From an uncultured Bacteroides sp. (GTDB taxonomy: Bacteria; Bacteroidota; Bacteroidia; Bacteroidales; Bacteroidaceae): a DNA stretch of 7,907 nucleotides. Positions within the stretch are counted from its first letter, which is position 1. The number at the start of each line of letters is the position of its first letter. The translations under genes and the position numbers were made by a program. Where the stretch lies: NCBI RefSeq assembly GCF_949298305.1, contig NZ_CASFWU010000138.1, positions 1 through 7,907 of the forward strand, read 5' to 3'. This document shows, piece after piece, positions 5,983 to 7,907 of the stretch. The notes beneath the pieces were generated by a model. It was not told where the DNA came from. It saw only the letters and a list, made by a program, of their open reading frames with translations, and made no database searches.

Positions 5983-7017
5983 TCAATTGAACGGCGGAAC
6001 CTCTACGTTCTTCTCTGCCCAAAGCACTACCTCGAAGCTGATCTGCACATTGGCCGGCGCGCTGAGCGTGGCATGTATGTTGACCTGCGTGTTGCGGGCT
6101 ATGGAGTTGAGGGCACCGTAGCTGTTCACAAAAGATTGAGGCTGATACACTTTTCCTGCCTGTGTATGAAACCCGATGGTGTAAGGCGAAGCCTCCAGCG
6201 GATTCGTCCATGCAAACGATGGATAGATATAGAGTACCAACTGCGCGGTCTCGCCACCCGCTATCTCGATGCTCAAGCCTGTGTAATCCTTGGAGGCATA
6301 TTCCGTATCGTCGGGCACGTCGAGGTCTTGCTCGGCAAAAAGGTAGAGACAATTGCCAAAGAACTTACCAAACGACATCTGGTCGATGGTGATTGGGGCG
6401 GTCAAGGCATTGCTCATCAGTATGTTCAGCTTCGCCACGGTACGCACCAGTTCCACTTTAATTTCCTGAGGCGTATCTGTAGGCGGCTCAATGGTCAGGT
6501 TCTTGTTCATCCAGCTCATGGGCAGCCCCTTCGTGGTAAAATCCATTTCCGAGCCGCGCTTGGGGAACCAGGTGCGCTGGGGGTCCTCTATGTGCACCTT
6601 TCCGCTTGTCTGGTCAACATCGGCCTGCAACGTCTTCAGGTAGCTGTAGTCCTTGCCCAGGCTCGCCTCGTTGGCAATGACATACATCTGCACCTGTCCC
6701 ACGGGGACGTTGTCTATCGTGATGCTGCCGCCTGCAAGGTCGTCAGCCGTAAACGTTCGGTTGATACTGGTTGCCCCCTGCGACAGGATGATGACACGCA
6801 GTTGGTTGATGGCCTTTTCCTGTGCTTCGGTGGGCGTCGTGATGCGCGTAGCCGCTTCGAGCATGGGGATATCCAGCCGGATGGTGGCCGTGTGTCCGTC
6901 AGCCACCGGTTCGTCGGCCTCGTCGGTACAGCCTACAAAGGTTGCCGACAGCAAGGCGGCCAGTAGCCCCACGATGTAATGGTAAGATAAGTGTTTCATA
7001 TCGTTGTTTCTTTTCAT
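5983..7017 (-). CDS. FimA/Mfa1-like fimbrillin lipoprotein
   Basis: This is a 344-residue exported lipoprotein of the fimbrillin superfamily, a likely stalk or accessory subunit of a type V pilus on the outer surface. The signal peptide ends in FVGC with Cys30 as lipidation site. The mature part has the FimA-type N-terminal pattern: ATIRLDIP, an AATRITTP segment with Arg58 (a possible arginine-protease site), KAINQLRVIIL, then VPVGQVQMYVIANE. The middle motif VELVRTVAKLNI and the closing strand VQISFEVVLWAEKNVEVPPFN are also usual. Met1 (7017) lies 12 bases after the preceding stop, behind the purine-rich stretch cagggaaca. Met7 (6999, MKHLSYHY) would give a more standard 23-residue signal peptide and is a real alternative start. 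In known type V pili such subunits are lipidated, cut at Arg and polymerised by strand exchange; this is transferred by homology. It could instead be an anchor (FimB/Mfa2), but the N-terminus does not look like one. Confidence 0.78.
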   Translation of the reverse strand: MKRNNDMKHLSYHYIVGLLAALLSATFVGCTDEADEPVADGHTATIRLDIPMLEAATRITTPTEAQEKAINQLRVIILSQGATSINRTFTADDLAGGSITIDNVPVGQVQMYVIANEASLGKDYSYLKTLQADVDQTSGKVHIEDPQRTWFPKRGSEMDFTTKGLPMSWMNKNLTIEPPTDTPQEIKVELVRTVAKLNILMSNALTAPITIDQMSFGKFFGNCLYLFAEQDLDVPDDTEYASKDYTGLSIEIAGGETAQLVLYIYPSFAWTNPLEASPYTIGFHTQAGKVYQPQSFVNSYGALNSIARNTQVNIHATLSAPANVQISFEVVLWAEKNVEVPPFN

Positions 7018-7029
7018 TGTTCCCTGTAA

Positions 7030-7905
7030 TTATCCCCACGACACGGAGGTATCTTCTTCCTCCCAGTCAACGACATTGACGGTGATACCCAGTTCGCCGC
7101 CCTTGATGGTCAGTGTGTAACTGTAGCTTTTTCCGGCATCCCATTGAACGATGTCAGTGGTCTGTAAACTGATAGTGGAGATTCGGTCTGCCGTCTCATC
7201 TTGATAGCGATATGCTATTTCCAGTTTGGCATTTGTCAGGTCTGTGTGAGGTATCAGCAATACGTCACCCAGCACGTCTTTTTCAAAACCATTCGTAGTG
7301 TTGAAAGCAAAGTTTTCTAATTTGTAAGGAGTATTGTCTGCAGTACAGGCTGTTACAGGACTCCAGCTTGCCGTTACTCCTTTAGTAAGTATTCCTTGGT
7401 AGTTCACGCCATACACCTTGAAGCTGCTGACGGTTGCCACGGTGTTTTCGGATTTTACAGTGAACTTTATCCGCGCCAACTCATGCCCGAACTCCAACGC
7501 TACAGGTTGAGGATTGTCCCCACTTCCCGGTGCCGTCGCCGTCATCAAATCAACGGCTGCACCTCCGGTTGCCGAGCAGTCGAAGTCGGTGACGGTGATG
7601 GTGCCGGAAGCATTCACGGAAGCATTTAGCCCTGCCGGATGCACCGCATAGAAGTTATACGTCTTTCCCGGTATCCAGTAGCGGGTGCCGCCGCTGTAAG
7701 TCCAGGTCTGGGCATGGACGGTTTCGTTGTTGAATACGTTGTCGACGCTGCTGTCGTAGCCGCCCCACACGCTGAAGTCGATCATGTCGGCGGACGAAGT
7801 CACTGCCGCGCGCGTCCCGGCCTGCGGTGTGCTGAAGGCGATGGCGCGGGCGGTGGTGTCGGGTTCGTCCGTCAGGGAGGTGGTGCAGGAGGCCGCGAGC
7901 AGGGC
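7030..7905 (-). CDS. Fimbrillin family lipoprotein (Mfa-like_1), N-terminus cut by window edge
   Basis: The open frame runs to the window edge, giving 291 codons, so the GTG at 7803 is not the start. The first residues read ALLAASCTTSLTDEP: the end of a signal peptide with the lipidated Cys at 7887-7885. Only the first part of the signal peptide is missing. The mature part begins ARAIAFSTPQAGTRAAVT and shows the Mfa-like_1 (PF13149-type) pattern in order: MIDFSVWGGY, the YWIPGKTYNFYAVHP motif, VDLMTA, LEFGHELARIKFTV, a closing WDAGKSYSYTLTI strand, and a final VDWEEEDTSVSWG. These proteins are cell-surface subunits of type V pili or pilus-like fibres in Bacteroidales. It is the first gene of the visible operon, 12 bases ahead of the next start. 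A stalk or shaft role is inferred. The family call is firm; the exact role is not. Confidence 0.85.
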   Translation of the reverse strand, partial: ALLAASCTTSLTDEPDTTARAIAFSTPQAGTRAAVTSSADMIDFSVWGGYDSSVDNVFNNETVHAQTWTYSGGTRYWIPGKTYNFYAVHPAGLNASVNASGTITVTDFDCSATGGAAVDLMTATAPGSGDNPQPVALEFGHELARIKFTVKSENTVATVSSFKVYGVNYQGILTKGVTASWSPVTACTADNTPYKLENFAFNTTNGFEKDVLGDVLLIPHTDLTNAKLEIAYRYQDETADRISTISLQTTDIVQWDAGKSYSYTLTIKGGELGITVNVVDWEEEDTSVSWG

Positions 7906-7907
7906 AG

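Noticed and set aside
6073..6966. 297-codon plus-strand frame opposite the FimA-like gene
   Set aside because: Antisense shadow; the minus strand has lipobox and fimbrillin motifs, while this frame has no recognisable domain or credible start signal.
7030..7803. GTG at 7803 as start of the first fimbrillin gene
   Set aside because: The frame stays open upstream and encodes a lipobox (LLAASC) and the family's usual mature N-terminus, so the true start lies beyond the window.

Overview
The window looks like a chromosomal segment from Bacteroides or a close relative in Bacteroidales. This rests on a Bacteroides-type ClpB, a three-gene run of lipoprotein fimbrillins of the type V pilus class (FimA/Mfa1-like, Mfa-like_1 and a DUF4906-like giant), ribosome-binding sites that are weak or absent, and a Rpn/PD-(D/E)XK gene with a long RAEG repeat. 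The assignment comes from reading the sequence; no search was run.

Layout. Positions 1-1628 (+) hold the C-terminal two thirds of clpB, a Hsp100 disaggregase. It is GC-rich and well conserved, but one extra G at about 571-572 shifts the frame between the M-domain and the second AAA+ module. A strong hairpin terminator lies at 1668-1717. Facing clpB on the minus strand is a complete 319-codon gene (1730-2689) for a PD-(D/E)XK nuclease of the Rpn / putative transposase family, with eight copies of a 12-bp repeat near its 3' end. A 119-bp gap (2690-2808) holds a minus-strand terminator for the next gene upstream and a possible promoter for the nuclease gene.

The rest (2809-7907, minus strand) is a closely spaced pilus cluster. 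In transcription order it has: a Mfa-like_1 fimbrillin cut by the window edge just inside its signal peptide (7907 to 7030); a 344-residue FimA/Mfa1-like fimbrillin lipoprotein (7017-5983); and a 1048-residue lipoprotein (5955-2809) with fimbrillin-like N-terminal modules and a large C-terminal part, probably the tip adhesin. Gaps of 12 and 27 bases and one terminator at 2744-2781 suggest a single transcript. By analogy with known type V pili, these lipoproteins would be exported, lipidated, processed by a protease on the surface and joined by strand exchange. The large protein would cap the fibre and the smaller ones would form or extend the stalk. No anchor gene (FimB/Mfa2) or promoter of the operon is visible; they may lie beyond 7907.

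Points most worth a second look: the clpB frameshift and the ATG that overlaps its premature stop; a perfect EF-hand-pattern loop in the putative tip adhesin; the lower-GC 3' part of that gene; and its odd GC-rich last 23 codons, which contain an imperfect REP-like palindrome. I saw no CRISPR array, tRNA, rRNA, complete insertion sequence or clearly new defence system.
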